From Acanthosoma haemorrhoidale (lineage: Eukaryota > Arthropoda > Insecta > Hemiptera > Acanthosomatidae), in NCBI GenBank assembly GCA_930367205.1, contig CAKNEZ010000004.1, positions 600,001 to 664,000 on the forward strand: a stretch of DNA of 64,000 nucleotides, in the 5' to 3' direction. Made by a program: the position numbers and the translations under genes. Below are positions 46,477-56,497 of this stretch, piece after piece; the first letter of the stretch is position 1, and the number at the start of each line of letters is the position of its first letter. A model generated the notes under the pieces. That model was given only the letters and a program-made list of their open reading frames with translations, ran no database searches and was not told the origin of the DNA.

Positions 46477-49392
46477 ATTGTGTAATAAAGGGTAAAATAG
46501 AACCAATAAAATTTTATTTAGTAAACTGTAATAGCTCAAGCTCTGTTTTGGGATTAGATACAATTAAAAAACTGAAATTAATTACCAGAGTTGAAAATAT
46601 AAATATGAATACAAATAATGGTCTCACAAAATTGCTTAGCAGATATAAAGAACTATTCGAAGGTATAGGAAAAATCTCAAAAATATATGATTTCAAATTA
46701 AAAGAAGGATATGAGGGAAAAATTGAACCATGTCGTAGAATACCTTTTAAATTATTAGATCTTTTCAAAGAAACATTATACAGAATGAAAGACAATAAAA
46801 TTGTTACAAAAGTTAACGAACCTACTGAACTTATGAACCCAATCGTTATCACCAGTAAACCTGATAAATCATTACGTATTTGTTTAGACCCACAGCATCT
46901 TAACACTTGTTTACTAAGAGAACATTGTTCTTTACCTACATTTGAGGAAATATCTAGTAAAATGGCGGGGGCAAAAATGTTTGCAGTTCTAGACGCATCA
47001 AATGGGTTTTGGCATTAAAACTTACACATAGGAGTTCGTTAATGACGGCTTTTCAAACGCCATATGGTACATTTAGATTTTTAAGAATGCCTTTCGGGGT
47101 TAGTATTGCACCAGAAGTGTTCCATAAAACTTATTCATAGATTTTTGAAGGTATAAAAAACGTAGCTGTGTATATCGATGATATAATGATATGGGCAGAA
47201 AATGAAAAAGAATTATTAGAAATTTTAGAATTAGTAATGAAAAGAGCTTATGAGCATGGGATTAAATTTAATAAAAACAAATGTAAGTTTAAAGAAGAAA
47301 GAATTAAATTTTTAGGTCATTACTTCAGTAGCAAAGGGATAGAAATTGATGATGACAAAGTCAAAGAAATTAGTGAAATGGAAAGACCAAAAGATGTTAA
47401 AGCATTAGAACGATTATTAGGATTGATAACCTACGTGGGTAAATTTGTAGAAAACTCAGCTCAGTTAACGGAACCATTGCGTAATCTAATTAAAAAAGGT
47501 ACAATTTTCGACTGGACAAGTGAACATGAAAATTGTTTTAAAAAGATAAAAATATGTTAAAGCAAAACTCCTATTCTACAATTATACGATGTAAATAAGG
47601 AGTGCAAAATTAGTGTAGACGCTAGTAGTACCGGAGTACTATTGGTGCAGTTCTGTTACATAATGATTTGCCAGTAGCATATGCATCACAAGCATTCACT
47701 GAATGTCAAAAATCGTAGGCTCAAATAGAGAAAGAATTATATGCCAAAGTGTTTGTATGTGAGCGTTTCATACAGTATGTAATCGGTAAACTTTTTGGAG
47801 TAGAATCAGATCATAAACCGCTGATCCCTATTTTAAGACGAAAGATATCTGATATACCAATGAGACTACAAAAAATGCGAATGCGGTTAAAACCATATGA
47901 TATTAAAGTAACTTATACAAGTGGTAAAAATTTAATAATAGCAGATTTACTATCGAGAGCTCATTTAAAAGAAACTAAAGAGGATGGAGATTCCAGAATG
48001 TATATATTAGAACTTACGTTAGCAAGCGAGATGAGTAATCAAAAGAAACAAAAATATATAGAAGCAACAAAAAATGACATAGAATTGCAGACATTGAAAA
48101 ATACAATAAAAAAAGGTTGGCCAAAAGAAATAAAAGATGTACCAAATATAGTTAAATATTATCATACTTACCATGCCGACATTTATGAGTATGATGACTT
48201 ACTGTTTAAAAATAATTGTGTAATAGTACCAAACAAATTACGAGAAGAAGTTTTGAGTAAGTTACATTATAATCATTTAGGCATTGAAAAAACAAAAGCT
48301 AGAGCGAGAGAAATAGTATTTTGGCCCAATATGAATAAAGATATAGAAAACAAAATAAACAACTGTAAAACATGCTTAACGTTCCAACGATCAAATCAGA
48401 AAGAAAGTCTAATACCGACATTAATACCAGATAAAACATGGGCAACAGTAGGAGCTGATATTTTTTACATTGATAGAAAACCAAACATGTTAGTTGTGGA
48501 TTATTTTTCTAAATATGTAGATGTTTTACCATTGAAGGATGAAACTAGTGTAACAGTTATAAAAGCATTAAAGTCTTGTTTTGTACACTGGGGTATACCA
48601 GAAGAATTCAGATCAGATAATGGCCCACAATTTACGAGTTTTCTATTTAAAACGTTTACAAGAGAATGGAAATTTAAGCATGTTACGTCGAGTCCAACAT
48701 ATCCACAAAGTAACGGAATGGTGGAGCGGCACATACAAACTGTGAAAAATGTAATTAGAAAAGCTCATTTTGATAAAAAAGATGTGTACTTAGCAATACT
48801 AGAATTAAACAACACACCAATATCTAATACAATACCTTCTCCAAATGTGATAATGCAAGGTAAAAATGTGAATGGTGTTCTGTATGATATACCAAAGTTT
48901 AAAAGTGAAGAAAATTCATATATAAAAGGTGAATTGTTACAAAGACAAAGGAAACAAAAAATTTTGCATGATCAACGAGCCAAAGATTTGAAAAAATACG
49001 AAAAAGGAGAAAATGTTAGAGTAAGAAACAAACAAGGAATGTGGGATCGGGCTGTAATAATAGATAGAAACACAAACAATAGGGCTTATCAAATTAAGAC
49101 AGAGGGAGGCTCCTTATTGACGCGCAATATAATACACTTAAGAAATGATACTAGCCTATCATTCGAAATAGAAAGTAACGAATATAGACTTGATGAAAAT
49201 ATTAAACCACAAATTTCGGTAAATCCAAATAATAATGGTAAGGTTAATAATACAGCCGATCCAGCAGATCAGCAATTAATGAACCAAAGCCAGAGCGAAG
49301 ATATCAATAATGACAATGACACATATGTAACTCGTAGTGGACGAATCAGTCGTCAGCCAGCATATCTAAAAGAAAACTATGTATCACAATAA
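46477..49392 (+). pseudogene. Retrotransposon pol: RT, RNase H, integrase (multiple breaks)
   Basis: Open pieces are 46,548-47,018 (RT fingers, VLDASNGFWH), 47,168-47,560 (RT active site YIDDI, primer grip FLGHYFSSKGI, into the RNase H linker) and 47,749-49,392. The last piece carries the RNase H end with SDHKPL and LSRAH, and the integrase. The integrase has HLGIEKTKAR, a CKTCLTF zinc half, and catalytic acids in GADIFYI, RSDNGPQF and NGMVERHI, followed by a GPY-like and TRSGR-type tail. The three pieces lie in three different frames. Stops also follow FWH, KTYS and the start of RNase H. The integrase half is intact but has no independent start. Non-functional as a polyprotein. Confidence 0.88.
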
Positions 49393-49421
49393 AAGAAAAA
49401 AAAAACAAAAAAAAACAGAGA

Positions 49422-49569
49422 TGTCATATGGTTTGGTTATCTCTATTAAATGAACAAAGCCGGCTGACAATATTAATCTAACCTATATAACTTGTGGTTA
49501 AAATGTACTTATTTAATAGTTAATAAATTATTACTTATATTCAATCAACCTATGTCTTTCATTCTGACA
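49422..49569 (+). repeat. 3' LTR, 148 bp
   Basis: Matches the 5' LTR except at four positions (for example TTTGG for TTTTG and AATGAAC for AATAAAC). Its right edge abuts a gypsy protease fragment on the opposite strand. Confidence 0.9.
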
Positions 49570-49830
49570 GTAGAGGCACATATAGTGAGTAGGGGCTTTG
49601 ATCCACCAAAAGAGATTGAAACGTCAAAATATTCCACGAGTATATCATGGCCAATCAATACTTCAGCACAAAGGCCTTTCATGACTGTTAATTTGCATGA
49701 AGGATACATATGTTCGTTTAGTTTGAGGTCGACCAGAACATGTCCTAGGATTGTAGAGGAAAGCGAAGTTGAGGCCATTGAAACCCTCCCCTCCCCCGGA
49801 AAAAGAGGAATCTTGTGTTTGAGAGTGAAA
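49570..49830 (-). pseudogene. Gypsy retropepsin fragment (minus), cut by the LTR element
   Basis: The minus-strand reading VLVDLKLNEHMYPSCKLTVM followed by LCAEVLIGHDILVEYF and ISFGGSKPLLTIC is the C-terminal half of a gypsy protease, of the type with a VIIGHDFL-like flap partner and an FGG-x-P-L-x-I-C tail. The N-terminal DTGA part and everything downstream are missing; the right LTR of the neighbouring element forms one edge. The style differs from the CsRn1-like pol at 25-27 kb, so it may be another family. Confidence 0.65.
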
Positions 49831-50122
49831 TTGTTGTAGTCTATAATAAATAAAATTGTTGTATTTGTACTGATAATAAATACATTTAAGACCAGAAATT
49901 AGGCTTTTATTTATTATAAACTACAGACAGTAATGACAGAGTTGAAAATAAATTTGACAATTGAACATAAGATAAATTAAACATATGGAATATTAAGCAT
50001 TCCATTTCATCACACAACTGGACTGCTGTTACATTATCTGCAAATATGATCCTACCTTTAAAATTTGGTTTGTTTACTTGACGAAATAATGATTCTTCAT
50101 TGGTTACTGTCGGGAAATGGTT

Positions 50123-50190
50123 GAACAATTGTCGGAGGTGAACAATTGTCGGAAAAGGTGAACAATTGTCGGAGGTCAACAATTGTCGGA
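50123..50190 (-). repeat. Four short tandem motifs with a CAATTG core
   Basis: AACAATTGTCGG occurs at about 50,124, 50,141, 50,161 and 50,178, separated by GAGGTG-, AAAAGGTG- and GAGGTC-type spacers. Each holds the palindrome ACAATTGT. It sits just downstream (minus strand) of the shared leader segment. Confidence 0.75.
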
Positions 50191-50194
50191 CTGT

Positions 50195-50690
50195 TGTAGT
50201 TAATAACTCGGACTATGTTCCATGTAGGCGTTAATATCTGACTCCATTTATTGATAGGAATGTGTCCCGACAAGACACTGTGTTCAGGATGAGGTTCAGA
50301 GGTTCATAAAGAATAAGACCAGTTTTCAGAGTTCGGGCGAGAGATCGGCAGCGTAATAAGTACAAGTCGTCAGAGGTCTGCTATAGGCTGTGTGGCAAAG
50401 TGCCGTCGTAGAGGTGCGTCATAGAGTAGATTAGCGGAAGGCTGAGTAGGCGTATCGCGACTATCGTGATAGCGGCTATCGGTATGTAGAGACTAGAAAA
50501 GAGTGAAGAGTGGGCCTACCAGGGGCCAAGTGCCCCTGGTGTCAAGTTACAAGTAGTGTGGCTCAGGAGACTAGGAAACAGAGTGTCCTTTTTAGGGCGA
50601 AATTTACTGATATAAATATGGTAACCCCCTCCCTCGTGGAAAGCGGATCCTGTCGGCCAGGGGTATGTTTTACGATACACAGGTAGTCAT
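50195..50690 (-). mobile_element. Gypsy LTR/leader remnant (shares ~150 bp with 23.95-24.1 kb)
   Basis: On the minus strand, 50,370-50,205 aligns with 24,105-23,945: TTATTCTTTATGAA, GTCGGGACACAT and TCCTATCA blocks, then an ATG with the reading MESDINAYME. Outside this block the two copies do not resemble each other. Upstream lies a TATA-like CATATTTATATC near 50,615. It fits a 5' LTR plus leader of a gypsy element whose protease fragment follows at 49.8-49.57 kb. The polymerase gene of the Polinton is cut off at 50,687. Confidence 0.45.
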
Positions 50691-52880
50691 ATATGAATTT
50701 CTACGGGGTACTCAATATCAACATCCAGCATATAACCTGTTTCTGAATTGTTTTCCAGATCTAATACATTTACTATTTCATCAGTCCACTCAAATTCGGC
50801 ATATGGCAGGGGCAGGTTCATGGCATAACCATAAAGATTGTTAACATCTACATATAATAAATAATTACTGGGTTTAGTAGAATCGTACTCACTTAAATAT
50901 TTATTGTTAGCTTTGGCATAGCGGGAAACGACTTGGCAAATACCTCCCCTTATTCCTTTTTCAAAAAACTGTACCATATCAATATCTTTTATTACATCTA
51001 ATTTTATTTGAGTATATTTCAACATTGCATTCCACGATAGCTGAGGTAAAGTAAAAAAACCATGTTGGATCCAATTGATAAATTTGTAGACAGAGAAGGC
51101 GGAAGGTTTCAAAAACTTCACACAACAGAATTACATCGGTTTGTACATATAATTCTACATAATCTTTTAATATTTTAATTTTATAAGTTTCCCACACACT
51201 TTTTGCATGTTCATAGTCTACATTGCTAATGGATTTTGTTGTCAATTCATTAAAAAATTATTTTTTTAGAAGGTAGTTGAGTTTCATTTAGACATTCAAA
51301 CGAATTAAAATAATTGTATGGAAATACGCCTTACCTTGTAAGTTATTTAATTTTGTTTTCATCATTAATAATACTAGCCATATTTGGAAATATTTCATTA
51401 ATTGATTGAGGTTGATTTTGTAAACTGTTCACCAATGTATCCAAACTCGATGATAGAAATATAAACGAGTCAACAAATCGTATTTTCGTTCTACATCCTT
51501 TAAATTTTATAGTGAAACTTATATAATTTTCAGAATTACTAGGAATTATGCAAACATTTTCACAGTGGCCCAAGAAAGGGATTATAAAATGAGAATCATA
51601 GCCTTGTAAGTTGTGCATAAAAACAGGTATAAAATCAGGCTTTCTTGCTCTTAAATTACATGCGCTATGTGCTGGTCCGATAAATTTTCCTGTCAAGTGA
51701 CAGTTATGACGCAGGCGATGAAGTTCGTCTAAGGGGTATTGACATAATATGCAGTCTTTAGCAGAATAAAATATTTCATTTTCCCCTTCGCTCATTTCTT
51801 CCATCGGAAGAGGATTAGCGTATATTTTATCCGCTTCAACAGATATAGATTCAAGTTTTTCTAAAAACGCTAGCATATAGTTTCACCCGTATAAACAAAC
51901 GGTTTCAAATCTAAAATGTCAGACTTGGCTAGAAGTGAAACAGAAAAGGCACGATGCTCATGAACAGCTTTGTTCCAAGATGTTGACGGATGAGGAACAG
52001 GCCCCGAAATTGGTATTAAAAGAGATTCAATGTCTGCATAAACTACAATTGGGATAGGTTTTGTATATTCCACATGTTTAAATTCAATTTTATCTTCTTT
52101 CGGAAAAACAGATCGAATTGGTTTATGATTACGACAAAATAATTCATGTTCACGCTTTCGCTTATTACCATTTTTCCCATACTTTTTTACATACGTCTTT
52201 GGAAATACGAACAGACATCTACGACAGATGCTATATGCACATTTGTGCAAAGATATTTGAGAACTTACTAATCGTGAAAGATTTGTGATCAAGCAATAGT
52301 GAAAATTTTCCCCATTTTGTGTTAATAATAAATCAAACATTTTATCATAATTTTCCTTTTTACTAATTCTAATCGGATACACATTATTTTTCTCGTCCAA
52401 GCCATAAACATTTATAGACAGATTATTTAAATTTTCAAATCGTTTGATATCCTTAATTGGTGTCGGGAACGATATAGAATCTAAGGAATATGAAGTTTGA
52501 ATATTTTTGTATGCATTAAAGTCATTTGATCTAATATTATCACTAATTATAGCTAAACGGAAGAAATCATTAGTATTATTTCTTACATTTATAACCCAAC
52601 GTTTGTCCCGTATTTTTTTAGGTAATTCAATATATTGAGATCCTCCAAAAGGTTTATATTTAGTTAAATGTAAGCAGATATAGTTTACAGAGGTATACAT
52701 CCAACCGGAACCTTTTTTTTCAAACTCGTCCTGTTCCTCTAAAGTTTTTTCAAAAATTGTTTCAATGTAATTTTGTAGGTTTATAGAAACATCTATCGTA
52801 CTAACTTTCGATTTAAAATTAAAATCTGTTCTTTCACTAATAGTATTTTCATTTTTCTTAATGTATGTGCATTCTAACAT
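50687..52880 (-). pseudogene. Polinton-type protein-primed DNA polymerase B, truncated
   Basis: On the minus strand, 52,880-51,870 holds the N-terminal region with a conserved YIELPKKIRDKRWVINVRN block and Exo I (VVYADIES). A one-base overlap/frameshift leads to 51,876-51,343, with CHLTGKFIGPAHSACN and Exo II (HNLQGYDSHFII). After another break come 51,245-50,979 (DYVELYVQTDVILL, Exo III region) and 51,121-50,687, with WNAMLKYTQIKLD, IRGGI and polymerase motif A, DVNNLYGYAM. The gene ends at 50,687 before motif B (N-x-x-YG) and motif C (DTDS), replaced by gypsy sequence. At least three frameshifts add to this. Family members replicate the element from a terminal protein; this copy cannot. Confidence 0.88.
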
Positions 52881-53057
52881 TATATTTATTTTAAAAGTTT
52901 TCCATTCGTCAACATAAGAATTTAGTAAAACTTCTTTTTTATTTATCGTGGGCTAATAATTTTTTATCATCGTTAGGAATGTAAATATCTTCAACCGACT
53001 TTCCTAACGAAGCTGTAATTATTCCGTTTTCTTTTGCAATCGCCTTCTCACGCATCT

Positions 53058-53946
53058 TTTTTTTTTTTTTTTTTTTTTTTTCACCCTACCTGAGGCTGAG
53101 CCTCAAACGGGCTTGCCCCACAAGCCCGTGAAGCGGGATCGTGGGGTTACGTAGCCTGTGGTGCGCGTATTCCGGTGCAATGGGATTGTTGCACCGGTCA
53201 GCGCACCTTCGGTTATTTTGTTTTGTTCCATTTATTCTCAAAAACAAAAAAAAAAAAAAACCTTATACTATATTTACAAATCCTAAACTAGCTATATACA
53301 TTTTTTTTTTTTTTTTATAGCTAGTTATCCTAATACTATTTACAATTTTGGATCCGTGTTCTACCTATACTTAAAACTATATTTACATGAGGTGTGTATC
53401 CTCCATCCCCCTATAACTAAACTTATATCTATACCATATACTTCTCAGTCACCTTATATCTATATATACATATTTACAGTGACTCCTCTGGAATCGGCGA
53501 TACATCGTTGGCTTCGGGTGAGCCTTCCTGAAGACACGGCTGCTCACCCCGTGCCACCCCCCTGGATATAGTAAAATCCCCAGAGCCTTGAACCCTTTTC
53601 CACTCCCCGGGGAATCTGCAGAACGCGGTGTATCTTGCTTCGTCATTCACCAGCGATGGCGGGTCGGACTCGCCCAGGCTGTACTCTCCTATCGTACGGA
53701 GCAGCCGTGCTCTAGCCGGTTCCAGTGCATGACAAGAGAGCACGACGTGCTCCGCAGTATCGCTCTCTCCGCAATGGGGGCAGGACCTGTTTTCTGCCCT
53801 CTTGTATTCGTACAGCCTGGCACGGAATCCGCCGTATCCTGTGAGCACTTGTGACACCCAGTAATCCGGGAAGACCCAACTTGCCCTCAGCCTGTCCTGG
53901 ACGGAGGGGAAGTATTTCCTCAGGGTGCTCCCCTTGGTCGTGCCTG
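53058..53946 (-). mobile_element. R1-type LINE, 5'-truncated, inserted in the Polinton
   Basis: A 24-base T run at 53,057-53,080 is the poly-A tail of a minus-strand insertion. TCACGCATCT at 53,048-53,057 and 53,947-53,956 is a 10-bp target-site duplication. The body encodes the end of a reverse transcriptase: LRASWVFPDYWVSQVLTGYG and CPHCGESDTAEHVVLSC (the CCHC motif after the RT of R1/Jockey-like LINEs), ending near PEESL at 53,474. The frame is open for 160 codons, so insertion is fairly recent. The 3' UTR (53,081-53,240) is GC-rich and strongly structured. Confidence 0.88.
53160..53207 (-). other. Perfect two-part hairpin in the LINE 3' UTR
   Basis: GGTGCGC (53,160-53,166) pairs with GCGCACC (53,201-53,207), and inside it CCGGTGCAA (53,172-53,180) pairs with TTGCACCGG (53,189-53,197). 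A second hairpin GGGCTTGccccaCAAGCCC lies at 53,109-53,127. Such structures in LINE 3' ends are often the template-recognition element for the reverse transcriptase; that role is inferred here. Confidence 0.75.
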
Positions 53947-54470
53947 TCACGCATCTGCCTGTCAAACATACTATATTTTCTTTTTTTATTGGGAATCACC
54001 ATTGTGAGGTGTATTAATCACGTTAGTTGTATTATTCATACTAACCCCACCAGAAGCTTTACAAGTTAATTTATGGCGTTCAAAATTAAACTTTCTATTA
54101 ATTTCTTTGCCACACCCTTGACAATAGAAAAACAACCATTTACATCTGTGTCTTCTATTTGCTATTAATAATCCACATTGATCACATAAATAATTATTTG
54201 CGTTGCTTTTACTATTTATTTTACTCCTTAACACTAAAAAAAAAATATACAAAGCCAAAACCAAAATAATAAAAATATAAAAAAATAGCCTTCCTAAATA
54301 AAATGCATCAACTTTTCGAATTTAATATCATATGCATTTTTCTTTTTGCCGGAGTATTGAAATTTCAGCTCTCCTAAAAACGAGAATAATCGCTTAGCTA
54401 ATTAAAAAAAAAATACTATATTTATTATATATTTAAATATACTATACCTCTATAGCTTGCTAAGTCCTCA

Positions 54471-54677
54471 TCAGTGAACGCATATATATATATATCGTTT
54501 TGGTAGGAAGGTTCGCACTTTTCCTTCTTCATCATCTTCTATTATGGCCTCAATAGATGGGCCATATTCTGTCTCCTTTTTGCTCAGTTTTATTACCTTG
54601 TATGTCCGTCCAATAGTCAATTCACCAATGTTTTCATATACAGGATTAATTTCATTCAATTTTTTAAGGAGAGACAT
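54471..54677 (-). CDS. Small Polinton protein (LPKRY-type), putative DNA-binding
   Basis: Sixty-eight codons starting MSLLKKLNEINPVYENIGEL and ending near FLPKRYIYICVH. The pattern TYKVIKL, then KKETEYGPSIEAIIED and RTFLPKRY, recurs in short proteins of Polinton-rich genomes: a compact beta-rich fold in which a K-T-x-Y-G motif precedes FLPKR. I know of no proven function; a single-strand DNA-binding role has been the natural guess. It is the first gene of the leftward set, 200 bp upstream of the zinc-finger segment. The C-terminal YIYICVH is encoded by a TATATA microsatellite and is probably an extension after loss of the true stop. Confidence 0.6.
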   Translation of the reverse strand: MSLLKKLNEINPVYENIGELTIGRTYKVIKLSKKETEYGPSIEAIIEDDEEGKVRTFLPKRYIYICVH

Positions 54678-54747
54678 CTAAAAATCATATTATTTGCTTA
54701 GCTATTTATTTATTTATTTTTATTATTTTTTTTTTTTTATTTATTTT

Positions 54748-55340
54748 TTTTTTCTTAGCTCTCAAACTTATAAAATAGGATGTGGGAAAATTATTTTGGG
54801 GTAATGAGTGCCTTTCACTAAGGGGAGTCCCCCATTTGAAGGATGTATGAGAAGGATATAGGGTTTGGAATGCCTAAAGGAGGCGGGTGGAATCAGGAAA
54901 GTAGTGAGAGTCTACCGAGGGTGTAATGCTATTTATTGATGCAAGAGAATAATGATACAACAATTCAAAGACTAACTTACTTACAATTGCAGCAAGGAGA
55001 ACTGAAGCAGCTACGAACAATACACTTATATGGTAATACGTCACCAAACGAGGGAATGAGCGCTAGTCAATGAAATCACACATGTATAAGACTAGATAGA
55101 CCCCAGCTGAGGTGGGGATTTTGACTATGTTGCAAGGCGCATAGTGCTGGCCTGTCATTAAAGTCTTCTGCGAGGCCGTGTGGGCTAGGATTACTTAGAA
55201 CACCCTTGATTAGATAGTGCATTCAGTAGGGCTAAAAGACCGATGTAATATCTTTCGGTCAAGTTAAAACATTTTACTAGACAAATTTCATTCTGAATGC
55301 AAACGACGGTATTATACTTCAGTATATATATAAGTCTGCT
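54748..55340. other. Central intergenic region with a dispersed repeat
   Basis: Positions 54,748-54,822 match 8,888-8,985. The remainder separates the leftward and rightward Polinton gene sets and has no frame of note. The match to 8.9 kb suggests a secondary insertion. Confidence 0.5.
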
Positions 55341-55356
55341 CTTCATTTTCTTAGTA
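55323..55356 (+). promoter_or_regulatory. Core promoter of the PLA2-like gene (TATA + initiator-like)
   Basis: TATATATAAG starts at 55,323, and TTAGTACAGT 28 nt downstream gives an initiator-like A at 55,353, eight bases before the ATG. The same arrangement occurs at 57,243 and 59,564. Confidence 0.45.
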
Positions 55357-55360
55357 CAGT

Positions 55361-56122
55361 ATGATTCGTAAAGCTCACAAAGGAACAGGTCTAGTAAACA
55401 GTTTTATAAACAAGTTGCCTATTGAATTACATCTTCCGGGCTATCAGTATTGTGGTCCTGGTACGGATCTAGAAAAGCGACTAACTAAAGGTGACGGAAT
55501 AAATTAGCTTGATAAAGCCTGTAAAGATCACGATATAGCTTATAGCAAATATAAAGATATGGATAGTCGTAAGGATGCGGACAAAATCGTAGCTGGTAAT
55601 GCTTGGAAAAGAGTTAAGGCTTCAGATTCGTCATGGGGAGAAAAAGCCGTGGCTTGGTTAGTTACAAATGCTATGAAAGCGAAAAGAAAAATTGGATCAG
55701 GTTTAAAAAAGAAAAAGAAAAAGATTAGTTTCATTGACTTAGATAAATCGTCAAAGGTAGATGATGTATCATCTATTCTGAAAGCTTCGAAAGTTGCATA
55801 TAAGAAGGCTAAAATGCATCTACGTGGTAAGACGAAACCTTGTCCACCCAGAGTTCTCCCGCTGCCAAAGGAGGGAGGCTTTCTACAATTTCTTATACCG
55901 TTGATGGCGGGACTTTCCGCTATGGGCTCTTTGACTGGAGGAGCCGCAAGTTTAGAGAAATCGATCAATGAGGCTAAAGAAGCCAAGCTAAAATTGGATG
56001 AGCAAAAAAGGCATAATTTAGCTATAGAAGGTCAGAAAGTCGGTAACGGACTTTATTTGAAACCCTATAAGAAAGGTTATGGTCTGTTTATAAACCGACA
56101 AAAAAGGCCGAGAAAAATATGA
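55361..56122 (+). pseudogene. Polinton PLA2-like virion protein with in-frame TAG
   Basis: A frame of 253 codons from ATG at 55,361 is open except for TAG at codon 49 (55,505-55,507). Residues 22-35 (ELHLPGYQYCGPGT) match the calcium-binding loop of parvovirus/Polinton-type phospholipase A2, and CKDHDIAYSKYKD (His57-Asp58) is the catalytic helix; the stop lies between them. The rest is basic (Lys-rich run at about 110-116), has a hydrophobic, Gly-rich segment near FLIPLMAGLSAMGSLTGGAA, and ends KKGYGLFINRQKRPRKI, like a capsid-internal or membrane-active minor protein. In relatives this domain helps particles cross membranes. It may be a nonsense mutation or a read-through site; I favour mutation given the decay nearby. 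Confidence 0.8.
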
Positions 56123-56485
56123 CTGCCGAATGAACCATTGACTGATCTCCAATTAAATTATATAGCTAAAGTTTTGAATATTGAAAATTTTTGTGGAGTA
56201 TTTATGATTGATAGTTTCCCTAAATATCCAAAAAAGCATGAGAAAGCAATTGTAAATTTGCATACAAGTTCAGAACCTGGTTCTCATTGGGTTTGTTATA
56301 TAAAGAAAGATAATCTTGTGAAATACTTTGATTCGTTTGGTAATTTGAAACCACCACCACAGCTACTTGATTACTTTAAAGGTTTACAAATAACTTACAA
56401 CAGACGTCATTATCTGAAGTGGAATACTCCGATTTGCGGACATCTCTGCTTAAAGTATTTAGCCGACGTTTCTCATAAATTTTAA
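56123..56485 (+). pseudogene. Adenain-like cysteine protease (start codon lost)
   Basis: The frame begins right after a TGA with LPNEPLTDLQLNYIAKVLNI and has no ATG; family members start a few residues earlier. Counting from Leu-Thr-Asp, the catalytic triad is visible as His50 (GSHWVCYI), Asp65 (KYFDSFGNL) and Cys100 (TPICGHLCLKYL). FCGVFMIDSFPKYP and AIVNLHTS are also family-typical. These proteases process Polinton capsid proteins. The end, DVSHKF, precedes the minor capsid gene by 12 bp, and its start abuts the stop of the PLA2 gene, so the three read like one transcript. The missing start is the only visible lesion; a TTG start at 56,138 would truncate the conserved N-terminus. Confidence 0.8.
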
Positions 56486-56497
56486 TCATTCATAATC

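Larger units (their letters stand above)
45214..49569 (+). mobile_element. Ty3/gypsy element with two short LTRs (mag-like), decayed
   Basis: Two 148-bp LTRs (45,214-45,361 and 49,422-49,569) start TGTCATATGG and end TTCATTCTGACA (TG...CA). They differ at four positions, about 97% identity. Between them lie gag-protease and pol in the order PR-RT-RNase H-integrase, which defines the gypsy group; the short LTR and zinc-knuckle gag suggest the mag lineage. A polypurine tract (AAAAGAAAAAAAAAAC-type, 49,391-49,421) precedes the 3' LTR. The bases flanking the two LTRs (CACTAG and GTAGAG) show no convincing target duplication. Pol is broken in at least three places. Confidence 0.9.
52930..54264 (-). 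pseudogene. Zinc-finger segment upstream of polB, split by a LINE
   Basis: The minus-strand frame 54,264-53,986 starts with a hydrophobic stretch (VLALYIFFLVL). It contains CDQCGLLIANRRHRC and a C2H2-like YCQGCGKEINRKFNFERHKL with a terminal Cys, and stops at NGDSQ. A second short frame near 53,975 continues past the LINE insertion into about 53,046-52,930. Zinc fingers commonly precede the polymerase in Polintons, so this may be the 5' part of the same gene or a separate small DNA-binding protein. The stop and the insertion leave it non-functional as one unit. Confidence 0.5.

Noticed and set aside
46514..46906. 130-codon minus-strand ORF inside the LTR element
   Set aside because: Antisense shadow of the reverse transcriptase coding region.
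45209..49574. Target-site duplication for the LTR element
   Set aside because: CTAG on the left and GTAG on the right do not match, and longer flanks are unrelated.
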